Below, in pieces: positions 1 through 5,564 of a stretch of 5,975 bases of DNA. The stretch is from Pseudonocardiales bacterium. GTDB lineage: Bacteria > Actinomycetota > Actinomycetes > Mycobacteriales > Jatrophihabitantaceae. A program made the position numbers and the translations under genes. How positions within the stretch are numbered: position 1 is the stretch's first letter; each line of letters opens with the position of its first letter. The stretch spans positions 1 to 5,975 of the forward strand of contig JAODNL010000616.1 in assembly GCA_025465405.1 (NCBI GenBank), given 5' to 3'. The notes under the pieces are model-generated. The model made no database searches, was not told the origin of the DNA, and was given only the letters and a program-made list of their open reading frames with translations.

Positions 1-93
1 CTTACCGAGCTTGAGCAACGGGATGGCGAGCAGCAGGACGAGCAGGACGAACGCGCCTGCCGCGATCAGCGCGGCAACAGCCCCTCCGGACAC
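1..93 (-). CDS. DUF948-type small membrane protein, N-terminal part only
   Basis: This is the beginning of a gene that runs off the left edge of the window; 31 codons are visible. It starts with GTG at 93-91, preceded by a strong Shine-Dalgarno GAGGAGG (100-106) with a 6-nt spacer. The peptide begins MSGGAVAALIAAGAF and continues as a single hydrophobic segment (about residues 5-27) ending in PLLKLGK. A short Ser/Gly start followed by one N-terminal transmembrane helix and a PLLKLGK-like end is typical of actinobacterial DUF948 proteins, which often sit downstream of rarA and upstream of alaS. Their function is unknown. It lies 54 bp after the rarA stop on the same strand and may belong to the same operon. 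The family call rests on the N-terminus and gene order only. Confidence 0.72.
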   Translation of the reverse strand, partial: MSGGAVAALIAAGAFVLLVLLLAIPLLKLGK

Positions 94-99
94 CCGTGG

Positions 100-106
100 C
101 CTCCTC
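100..106 (-). promoter_or_regulatory. Ribosome binding site of the DUF948-type gene
   Basis: GAGGAGG on the minus strand, 6 nt before the GTG at 93-91. It is one of the strongest Shine-Dalgarno matches in the window and decides the start of the truncated gene. Confidence 0.75.
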
Positions 107-134
107 AGCAGATCCGGTGACGAACACAACCAGT

Positions 135-150
135 TGACCCTACCGGGTCA
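135..150 (-). terminator. Inverted repeat across the rarA stop codon, possible weak terminator or attenuator
   Basis: TGACCC-GGTA-GGGTCA forms a perfect 6-bp stem with a 4-nt loop; flanking AG/CT can add two pairs past a one-base bulge. The rarA stop TGA (150-148) is the first three bases of the stem. Downstream on the minus strand is a mildly T-rich stretch (GGTTGTGTTCG), not a clear U-tract, so intrinsic termination would be weak. It could instead stabilise the rarA 3' end or partly separate rarA from the DUF948 gene. Confidence 0.3.
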
Positions 151-1536
151 CTTCCCGGCCTCCGGCAGTTCGGCCGCCCGTTCGGCCGCCGGTTCCACCG
201 GCCCGGTGGTGCCGCGAATCGCGGCCCGCAGTTTCGACAACCGTTCGGCGAGAATGCGTTCGGCACCCCGATCGGCAGGCGCGTAGTAGTCGCGCCCGAC
301 GAGCTCGTCCGGCGGATACTGCTGGGCCACGAGGCCTTCGGCCGCGTCGTGCGGGTACCGGTAGCGCTGCGCGTGGCCCAGCTTGGCCGCGCCGGGATAG
401 TGCCCGTCGCGCAGCGCCGGCGGCACCGAACCGGCCTTGCCGGCGCGGACGTCGGCCAGGGCCGCGTCGATCGCCATCACCACCGCATTGGATTTCGGCG
501 CGAGCGCAAGATGGATCGTCGCCTGGGCGAGGTTGATCCGTGCCTCGGGCATGCCGATCAGCGCAACCGCCTGCGCTGCCGCGGAAGCGGCCAGCAGCGC
601 CGTCGGGTCGGCCAGGCCGATGTCTTCGCTGGCGTGGACAACCAGCCGCCGGGCTATGAACCGCGGATCCTCGCCGGCCTCGATCATCCGCGCGAGGTAG
701 TGCAGCGCAGCATCGGCATCCGAGCCACGGATGGACTTGATGAACGCGCTGATCACGTCGTAGTGCTGGTCGCCGTCGCGGTCGTAACGGACCGCCGCGG
801 TGTCCACGGCCTGTTCCAGCGTCGGGAGGTCGACCACCGTCCTACCCTCAGCCAGCACGGTGCCCGCGGCGGCTTCCAGGGCGGTGAGCGCGCGACGGGC
901 GTCGCCGCCGGACATCCGCAGCAGGTGCGCGCGGGCGTCGTCGTCGAGCGTCACGGCGGCGCCGAGACCGCGCTCGTCGGCTAGCGCACGGTCGACGAGC
1001 ACCTCGACCGCTGCCTCGTCGAGTGGCTGCAGCGTGAGCAGCAGGCTGCGCGAGAGCAGCGGCGACACGATCGAGAAGAACGGATTCTCCGTGGTTGCCG
1101 CGACCATCGTGATGTGCCGAGCCTCGACGGCGCCGAGCAACGAGTCCTGCTGGGTCTTCGAGAAGCGATGGATCTCGTCGATGAACAACACGGTCTGCCG
1201 GCCGGTGCGGCCCAGTTCCGTCCTGGCCTGCTCGATGACCGCGCGGACATCCTTCACGCCCGCGTTGATTGCGGACAGCTGCACGAACCGCCGGTTGGTG
1301 GCCGACGAGACGATCAGCGCGAGCGTCGTCTTCCCGGTGCCCGGCGGGCCGAACAGGATCAGCGACATGGGGGCGTCGCCCTCGACCAGGCGGCGAAGCG
1401 GAGAGCCCGGTGCGAGCAGGTGATCCTGCCCGACCACCTCGTCGAGCGTTCGGGGCCGCATGCGCGCCGCCAGCGGCGCGGCCGGGTCGAACGGCTGGGC
1501 TGCAGGCATCGGCTCCGCGGGCTCGAACAGGGTCAC
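148..1536 (-). CDS. rarA: Replication-associated recombination protein A (RarA/MgsA), AAA+ ATPase
   Basis: RarA is a cytoplasmic AAA+ ATPase of the clamp-loader family. It acts at stalled or collapsed replication forks and interacts with SSB and DNA ends. The 462-residue length fits the family. In order: a short N-terminal extension ending in the family signature PLAARMRPRTLDEVVGQDHLL (21-41), Walker A GPPGTGKT (63-70), Walker B VLFIDEIHR (116-124), sensor 1 ATTEN (147-151), arginine finger in SPLLSR (about R163), and sensor 2 GGDARRAL (210-217). The C-terminal MgsA region has YDRDGDQHYD (251-260), EDPRFIARRLV (289-299), LALAPKSN (343-350) and LRDGHYPGAAKLGH (375-388). All catalytic motifs are intact. 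The start is GTG at 1536-1534, 9 nt after the aspS stop, with only a weak Shine-Dalgarno. An in-frame ATG at codon 10 (1509-1507) is an alternative. Translation probably depends partly on coupling to aspS. Confidence 0.95.
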   Translation of the reverse strand: MTLFEPAEPMPAAQPFDPAAPLAARMRPRTLDEVVGQDHLLAPGSPLRRLVEGDAPMSLILFGPPGTGKTTLALIVSSATNRRFVQLSAINAGVKDVRAVIEQARTELGRTGRQTVLFIDEIHRFSKTQQDSLLGAVEARHITMVAATTENPFFSIVSPLLSRSLLLTLQPLDEAAVEVLVDRALADERGLGAAVTLDDDARAHLLRMSGGDARRALTALEAAAGTVLAEGRTVVDLPTLEQAVDTAAVRYDRDGDQHYDVISAFIKSIRGSDADAALHYLARMIEAGEDPRFIARRLVVHASEDIGLADPTALLAASAAAQAVALIGMPEARINLAQATIHLALAPKSNAVVMAIDAALADVRAGKAGSVPPALRDGHYPGAAKLGHAQRYRYPHDAAEGLVAQQYPPDELVGRDYYAPADRGAERILAERLSKLRAAIRGTTGPVEPAAERAAELPEAGK

Positions 1537-1545
1537 CCGCTCAGC

Positions 1546-3303
1546 CTACGAATCCTCAGCCGGCACCACGTCGATTCCGGCCTCCTTGCGCTGCTCCGGC
1601 GTGATCGGTGCCGGTGCACCGGTGAGCGGGTCGTAACCGCCGCCGGTCTTCGGGAAGGCGATCACGTCCCGGATCGACTCGGTGTCCGACAGCAGGGCGC
1701 AGATGCGATCCCAGCCGAACGCGATGCCGCCGTGCGGAGGGGCACCGTAGCTGAACGCGTCGAGCAGGAACCCGAACTTGCTACGTGCCTCCTGCTCGTC
1801 GAGACCCATCACGGCGAAGACGCGCTCCTGGACGTCGCGACGGTGAATACGGATCGACCCGCCCCCGATCTCGTTGCCGTTGCAGACGATGTCGTAGGCA
1901 TACGCCAGCGCCGAGCCGGGGTCCTTGTCGAAGGTGTCCATCGACTCCGGCTTCGGCGAGGTGAACGCGTGGTGCACCGCGGTCCACGCGCCGTGCCCCA
2001 CCGCGACGTCGTCGGTCTCGGACGCCAGTTCGAACAGCGGCGCGTCGACGATCCACACGAACGACCACTGCGACTCGTCGATCAGCCCGACCCGGCGACC
2101 CACCTCCAGCCGCGCCGCGCCGAGCAGTGCCCGCGCCGAGTTGACGGGGCCGGCGCCGAAGAACACGCAGTCACCGGGCTTCGCGCCGACGTGCGCCGCC
2201 AGTCCGGCCCGCTCGGCATCCGACAGGTTCTTCGCCACCGGGCCACTCAGCTCCCCGTCGTCACCGACCAGGACGTAGGCGAGACCCTTCGAGCCCCGCT
2301 GCTTGGCCCAGTCCTGCCACGCGTCGAGCTGCTTGCGCGGCTGCGACGCGCCTCCCGGCATGACGACCGCGCCGACGTAGGGGGCCTGGAAGACCCGGAA
2401 CGGCGTGTCCTTGAAGTAGTCGGTGCAGTCGACCAGCTCGAGGCCGAATCGCAGGTCGGGCTTGTCTGACCCGTAGCGCGCCATCGCGTCCGCGTAGGTC
2501 ATGCGCGGGATCGGCGCGGTGATCTCGTGCCCGATCAGCCGCCACAGCGCCGTGAGTACGTCCTCGGCGCGGGCGATCACGTCGTCCTGCTCGACGAAGC
2601 TCATCTCGATGTCGAGCTGGGTGAACTCCGGCTGCCGGTCGGCCCGGAAATCCTCGTCGCGGTAGCAGCGGGCGATCTGGAAGTAGCGCTCCATGCCGGC
2701 CACCATGAGCAACTGCTTGAACAGCTGCGGCGACTGAGGCAGCGCGTACCAGTTACCCGGTCGAAGGCGCGCGGGTACCAGGAAGTCGCGGGCGCCCTCC
2801 GGAGTGGAACGGGTGAGCGTGGGCGTCTCGATCTCGACGAACCCCTGGTCGTAGAGCACGTCGCGCGCGGCCCGATTCACCTTGCTGCGCAGCCGAATTG
2901 CCGCTGCGGGACCCGGGCGGCGCAGGTCCAGATAGCGGTACTTCAGCCGAGCCTCCTCGCCGACCTCGGTGTGCTCGTCGACCTGGAACGGCAGTGGCGC
3001 GGCCTCGTTGAGGACCTCGAGCTTGTCGACGGCCACCTCTATCTCGCCGGTCGGTATCGCCGGGTTCACGTTTCCCGCCGGTCGTTCACGGACCTCGCCG
3101 GTCACCGCCACGACCCACTCGTTGCGCAGGTCGTGGGCGACGTCGGCCTCCCGCATCACCACCTGCACCGACCCCGACGCGTCGCGCAGGTCGATGAAGG
3201 TCACGCCGCCGTGGTCGCGGCGAGTGGCGACCCAGCCGGCGAGCGTCACGGTCTGGCCGGCGTCCGACGCGCGCAGCGTCCCGGCATCATGGGTACGGAT
3301 CAC
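1546..3303 (-). CDS. aspS: Aspartate--tRNA ligase (AspRS), probably non-discriminating (Asp/Asn)
   Basis: Class IIb aminoacyl-tRNA synthetase of the bacterial type, 585 residues, the usual length. It activates aspartate with ATP and charges tRNA-Asp. An N-terminal OB-fold anticodon-binding domain (about 1-105) includes WVATRRDHGGVTFIDLRD (24-41). The catalytic core has RYLDLRRP (123-130), PQSPQLFKQLLM (189-200) and motif 2 RCYRDEDFRADRQPEFTQLD (212-231). A GAD-type insertion lies around 300-400. Motif 3 is GIAFGWDRI (526-534), and the bacterial C-terminal signature includes QRKEAGID (571-578). Residue 31 is His (codon 3213-3211), as in non-discriminating enzymes that also make Asp-tRNA-Asn for GatCAB; discriminating enzymes such as that of E. 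coli have Leu there. The GTG start at 3303-3301 overlaps the hisS stop as GTGA and is preceded by GAAGGTGAG, so it is probably coupled to hisS. Confidence 0.97.
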   Translation of the reverse strand: MIRTHDAGTLRASDAGQTVTLAGWVATRRDHGGVTFIDLRDASGSVQVVMREADVAHDLRNEWVVAVTGEVRERPAGNVNPAIPTGEIEVAVDKLEVLNEAAPLPFQVDEHTEVGEEARLKYRYLDLRRPGPAAAIRLRSKVNRAARDVLYDQGFVEIETPTLTRSTPEGARDFLVPARLRPGNWYALPQSPQLFKQLLMVAGMERYFQIARCYRDEDFRADRQPEFTQLDIEMSFVEQDDVIARAEDVLTALWRLIGHEITAPIPRMTYADAMARYGSDKPDLRFGLELVDCTDYFKDTPFRVFQAPYVGAVVMPGGASQPRKQLDAWQDWAKQRGSKGLAYVLVGDDGELSGPVAKNLSDAERAGLAAHVGAKPGDCVFFGAGPVNSARALLGAARLEVGRRVGLIDESQWSFVWIVDAPLFELASETDDVAVGHGAWTAVHHAFTSPKPESMDTFDKDPGSALAYAYDIVCNGNEIGGGSIRIHRRDVQERVFAVMGLDEQEARSKFGFLLDAFSYGAPPHGGIAFGWDRICALLSDTESIRDVIAFPKTGGGYDPLTGAPAPITPEQRKEAGIDVVPAEDS

Positions 3304-4640
3304 TTCTGCTCACCTTCGACGATCACCTGCGGCCGCAGGTCGGTGGGTGGGGGCGTCCACGAATCGGGATCGGCCGTCACCTGCTCACCGCTGCGGATGT
3401 CCTTGACCTCATGCGTGCCGTCGGCGCCCGGGAACCAGACGAACGGGATCCCGCGGCGCTCGGCATAGCGGATCTGGCGGCCGTACTTCGCCGCCGACGC
3501 GGCCACTTCGGTCGCGATCCCCCGCCGCCGCAGCGACTGGGCCAGCTCGTCACAGCGGACCCGGTCCTCCTCGGTCGGCAGTGCGACGAGCACGGCCGAG
3601 GGCACCGGGCGCGACGCGCTGAGCGTGCCGCGCTGCAGCAGCGGCATCAGCAGGCGGGTGACACCCAGCGAGATGCCGACGCCCGGGTAGGTCGTCCGGC
3701 CGTCGCTGGCCAGCGAGTCGTACCGACCGCCCGAGCAGATCGAGCCGAGTTGCTCGAAGCCGGCCATCCGGGTCTCGAACACGGTGCCGGTGTAGTAGTC
3801 CAGCCCGCGGGCGATGCGTAGGTCGGCCTCGACGGTGAGCCGTTCGCTGCTCAGCCCGGCGCAGCCGTCGATCACCGCGGCGAGCTCCGCAAGGCCGGCC
3901 TCGAGCAGCTCGTGCCGCACGCCGAGCTCGCGGACCCGGTGGACGAACGACGTGTCGGCCGAGCGGATCTCGGCCAGCCGCAGGCACAGCTTCGCCTGCC
4001 CGTCGGTGAGCCCCGCGTCGTCGACGAGCTGCTTGGCCACCACCTCGGCCGGCACCTTGTCCATCCGGTCGATCGCGCGCATGACGGCCGTGGCGTCCGA
4101 CGCGCCGACGCCCAGCACGAAGCCCTCGATCAGCTTGCGGTTGTTGACCTGAAGGCGCAGCGGCGGCAGGAACCCGATGCCAGCGAGCGCTTCGGCCATC
4201 ACCCGAGCCACCTCGACGTCGTGGTGGAAGGGCAGCACGTCGCGCGCCACGATGTCGATGTCGGCCTGGGTGAACTCCCGGTAGCGCCCCTCCTGCGGCC
4301 GCTCCCCGCGCCACACCTTCTGGATCTGGTAGCGGCGGAACGGGAACTCGAGGTGCCCCGCGTTGTCCAGCACGTACCGGGCGAACGGGACGGTCAGGTC
4401 GAAATGCAGCCCCAGGCCGGCGTCGCCCTCCTCCTCGGGGGCGTGCAGGCGGCGAAGGACATATACCTCTTTGTCGATTTCTCCCTTTCGAAGCAGGGAG
4501 TCCAGGGGCTCGGCCGCCCGAGTCTCGACGGAGGCGAAGCCGTGCAGCTCGAAGCTCGCGCGCAGCGCATCGAGGACCGCCAGCTCGACTGCTCGTTGAT
4601 CCGGCAGCAGCTCCGGGAACCCGGACAGCGACGTGGTCAC
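3300..4640 (-). CDS. hisS: Histidine--tRNA ligase (HisRS), eukaryote-like type
   Basis: Class IIa synthetase that activates histidine and charges tRNA-His; 446 residues from the chosen start. It opens GFPELLPDQRAVE (7-19) in place of the usual bacterial GT.D.LP. Next come LLRKGEIDKEVYVLRRL (49-65), LHFDLTVPFARYV (78-90), motif 2 region KVWRGERPQEGRYREFTQAD (108-127), VNNRKLIEGF (165-174), the histidine-binding loop RGLDYYTGTVFE (278-289), GSICSGGRYDSL (299-310) and motif 3 GVGISLGVTRLL (320-331). An HGTP anticodon-binding domain covers about 348-446. The signatures LHFDLTVPFARY and VNNRK resemble eukaryotic HisRS, whereas E. coli-type enzymes have LRPEGTA. The GTG at 4640-4638 is preferred: the domain begins right after it, and GAAGG lies 10 nt upstream. 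An in-frame ATG at 4733 would add 31 residues encoded mostly by repeat sequence and has no Shine-Dalgarno. The stop overlaps the aspS start (GTGA). Confidence 0.95.
   Translation of the reverse strand: MTTSLSGFPELLPDQRAVELAVLDALRASFELHGFASVETRAAEPLDSLLRKGEIDKEVYVLRRLHAPEEEGDAGLGLHFDLTVPFARYVLDNAGHLEFPFRRYQIQKVWRGERPQEGRYREFTQADIDIVARDVLPFHHDVEVARVMAEALAGIGFLPPLRLQVNNRKLIEGFVLGVGASDATAVMRAIDRMDKVPAEVVAKQLVDDAGLTDGQAKLCLRLAEIRSADTSFVHRVRELGVRHELLEAGLAELAAVIDGCAGLSSERLTVEADLRIARGLDYYTGTVFETRMAGFEQLGSICSGGRYDSLASDGRTTYPGVGISLGVTRLLMPLLQRGTLSASRPVPSAVLVALPTEEDRVRCDELAQSLRRRGIATEVAASAAKYGRQIRYAERRGIPFVWFPGADGTHEVKDIRSGEQVTADPDSWTPPPTDLRPQVIVEGEQK
4481..4500 (-). repeat. Intragenic inverted repeat inside hisS
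   Basis: CTCCCT (4481-4486) and AGGGAG (4495-4500) form a perfect 6-bp stem around an 8-nt loop that contains TTCGAA. It lies in codons 47-54 of hisS, at the edge of an AT-richer run of rare codons. The inverted repeat is seen directly; any function of the hairpin is speculative. Confidence 0.35.
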
Positions 4641-4675
4641 CGGGCTCGCACCTTCGCTCGCTGCCGCTCGCTCAT
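4637..4675 (-). other. Possible 12-codon leader ORF overlapping the hisS start
   Basis: It encodes MSERQRAKVRAR and stops at TGA 4639-4637, which overlaps the hisS GTG (4640-4638) as GTGA. Its ATG overlaps the stop of the 28-codon mini-ORF. If translated, it would hand ribosomes to hisS by termination-reinitiation. It has no run of His codons, so classical histidine attenuation is not supported. Confidence 0.25.
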
Positions 4676-4678
4676 GCC
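4653..4678 (-). repeat. 26-bp direct repeat, hisS-proximal copy
   Basis: It is identical over 26 bp to 4736-4761; on the minus strand it begins GGCATGAGCGAGCGGCAGCG. It lies 12 bp upstream of the hisS GTG, and its last bases plus the following GG make the GAAGG that can serve as the hisS ribosome binding site. The GCGAGCG-rich sequence looks like the dispersed intergenic repeats found in many actinobacterial genomes, but that link is from memory. Confidence 0.85.
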
Positions 4679-4758
4679 GCGTCCTCGCTTCGCTGCGGGC
4701 GACGGCACGAGGCTCCAAGCGCACTGCGCCCATGATTCGCTCGCTGCCGCTCGCTCAT
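4672..4758 (-). other. Possible 28-codon mini-ORF between the hydrolase and hisS
   Basis: The ATG at 4758-4756 overlaps the hydrolase stop as ATGA. The peptide begins MSERQRANHG and ends QRSEDAA; its stop (4674-4672) again overlaps the ATG of the next mini-ORF as ATGA. There is no clear Shine-Dalgarno, so translation would need reinitiation after the hydrolase. The first seven codons come from the 26-bp repeat. The composition is Arg-rich and unlike any family I know. It may be only a by-product of the repeat. Confidence 0.25.
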
Positions 4759-4761
4759 GCC
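4736..4761 (-). repeat. 26-bp direct repeat, hydrolase-proximal copy
   Basis: A perfect copy of 4653-4678, offset by 83 bp; identity ends exactly at both edges. The TGA stop of the MBL-fold hydrolase (4757-4755) lies inside it and overlaps the repeat's own ATG (4758-4756) as ATGA. The 57-bp spacer between the copies contains a shorter related motif (GCAGCGAAGCGAGGACGC). Confidence 0.85.
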
Positions 4762-5417
4762 AATCCCTGCAGGTACGGGTTCGTGGCCCGCTCGCGGGCA
4801 ATGGTCGTCGACGGCCCGTGGCCCGGGTGCACCTGGGTCGCGCCATCCAGCGGCAGGATCACCGAGCGCAGGGAGTTCTCCATGGCAGCCATCGACCCGC
4901 CGGGCAGGTCGACCCGGCCGATCGAGCCGGCGAACAGCACGTCACCGGCGAACAGCACGGGCTCGTCGGTGCCGGAGAGGCCGAACACCACCGACCCGGC
5001 CGAGTGTCCGGGCGCGTGCCGCACGCTGAAGTCCAGACCCGCCAGCGCAACCTTGTCCCCGTCGCCGAGCTCGCGCACGTCGTCGGGCTCGGCGAACGTC
5101 AGCGAACCGAACAGGGGCGTGCCCGCCGGGACGCTGATGCCCGACCAGGGATCGGCGAGCTGGCCCCGGTCGGCCGGGTGGATGTAGGCCGGCACGTCAC
5201 GGGCCTGGCAGACCGGCAGCACCGAGAACGTGTGGTCGAAGTGGCCGTGCGTCAGCAGCACCGCGACGGGGTGCAGCCGGTGTTCGGCGATCACGTCGTC
5301 CAGGCGGGCGCCCACCCCGATGCCGGGATCGATGACGACGCATTGCTCACCGGCGGCAGGGGCAACCACCCAGCAATTCGTGGCGGTCGCGTCCGACGGG
5401 AAACCCGTGATGAGCAC
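4755..5417 (-). CDS. MBL-fold metallo-hydrolase, glyoxalase II-like
   Basis: A cytoplasmic metallo-beta-lactamase-fold enzyme of 220 residues, of the hydroxyacylglutathione hydrolase (glyoxalase II)-like group. It probably hydrolyses a thioester with a two-metal centre; the real substrate is unknown, since actinobacteria generally use mycothiol rather than glutathione. The complete ligand set is visible: THGHFDH (56-62, supplying H57, H59, D61 and H62), H138 in HAPGHSAGS, D159 in FAGDVLF, and H200 in HPGHGPSTT. It opens VLITGFPSDATATNC and ends NPYLQGLA, as in actinobacterial homologues next to hisS. I chose GTG 5417-5415 because GGAG lies 9 nt upstream and homologues start at the LITGFP motif. 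An in-frame GTG at 5432 would add five residues but has no Shine-Dalgarno. The stop lies inside the 26-bp repeat, and the gene is probably the first in the operon. Confidence 0.9.
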   Translation of the reverse strand: MLITGFPSDATATNCWVVAPAAGEQCVVIDPGIGVGARLDDVIAEHRLHPVAVLLTHGHFDHTFSVLPVCQARDVPAYIHPADRGQLADPWSGISVPAGTPLFGSLTFAEPDDVRELGDGDKVALAGLDFSVRHAPGHSAGSVVFGLSGTDEPVLFAGDVLFAGSIGRVDLPGGSMAAMENSLRSVILPLDGATQVHPGHGPSTTIARERATNPYLQGLA

Positions 5418-5488
5418 GGCGCATGACTCCACTGTGTTGGGGCGGTCGGGGACGCTTCAGCCTACCGAGCCACGGCGGCGCGATTTCA

Positions 5489-5519
5489 TTGCTCGCACCC
5501 ACGGGAGCTTCCGTACACT
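5489..5519 (+). promoter_or_regulatory. Candidate sigma-70-type promoter for the peptidyl-prolyl isomerase gene
   Basis: A possible -35 TTGCTC (5489-5494) and -10 TACACT (5514-5519) are separated by 19 bp. The -10 fits the actinobacterial TANNNT pattern; the -35 is partial and the spacing slightly long. Transcription would start near 5526, giving a leader of about 40 nt. It lies in the divergent intergenic region that must also hold the hydrolase operon promoter. Confidence 0.4.
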
Positions 5520-5551
5520 GCCGGGGACCGCGCCCGATCTTGCCCTCAGTT

Positions 5552-5556
5552 GGAGG
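5552..5556 (+). promoter_or_regulatory. Ribosome binding site of the peptidyl-prolyl isomerase gene
   Basis: GGAGG is followed by an 8-nt spacer and then GTG at 5565-5567. This optimal site fixes the start of the open-ended reading frame. Confidence 0.8.
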
Positions 5557-5564
5557 ACCGCTCA

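Noticed and set aside
11..286. 91-codon plus-strand frame at the left end
   Set aside because: It lies opposite the DUF948-type gene start and the rarA C-terminus, and its Ser/Ala/Arg-rich translation looks like a shadow.
1114..2469. Long plus-strand open frame opposite rarA and aspS (451 codons)
   Set aside because: It is antisense to two genes with complete family motifs. Its Arg/Asp/His/Gly-rich translation matches no family and is typical of antisense frames in high-GC DNA.
2527..3468. 313-codon plus-strand open frame opposite aspS and the end of hisS
   Set aside because: It is an antisense shadow of conserved AspRS and HisRS coding sequence, with no ribosome binding site or family resemblance.
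4641..4733. N-terminal extension of HisRS from the ATG at 4733
   Set aside because: The 31 extra residues are encoded by repeat-derived sequence, are not HisRS-like, and have no ribosome binding site. The GTG at 4640 fits the domain start.
4637..4758. T-box or histidine attenuator upstream of hisS
   Set aside because: There is no run of His codons, no T-box consensus and no terminator with a U-tract. The short leader reads as repeat sequence.
3912..5426. 504-codon plus-strand open frame opposite hisS and the hydrolase
   Set aside because: It spans the hisS-hydrolase junction antisense to well-supported genes, and its low-complexity translation has no recognisable domain.
5418..5432. GTG at 5432 as the hydrolase start
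   Set aside because: There is no Shine-Dalgarno before it, and the GGAG it contains fits the GTG at 5417, where homologues begin.
5433..5488. Promoter for the hydrolase operon (TAGGCT at 5464-5459 on the minus strand)
   Set aside because: The -10-like hexamer matches only TANNNT, and no acceptable -35 lies at the right distance. A promoter must be near but I cannot place it.
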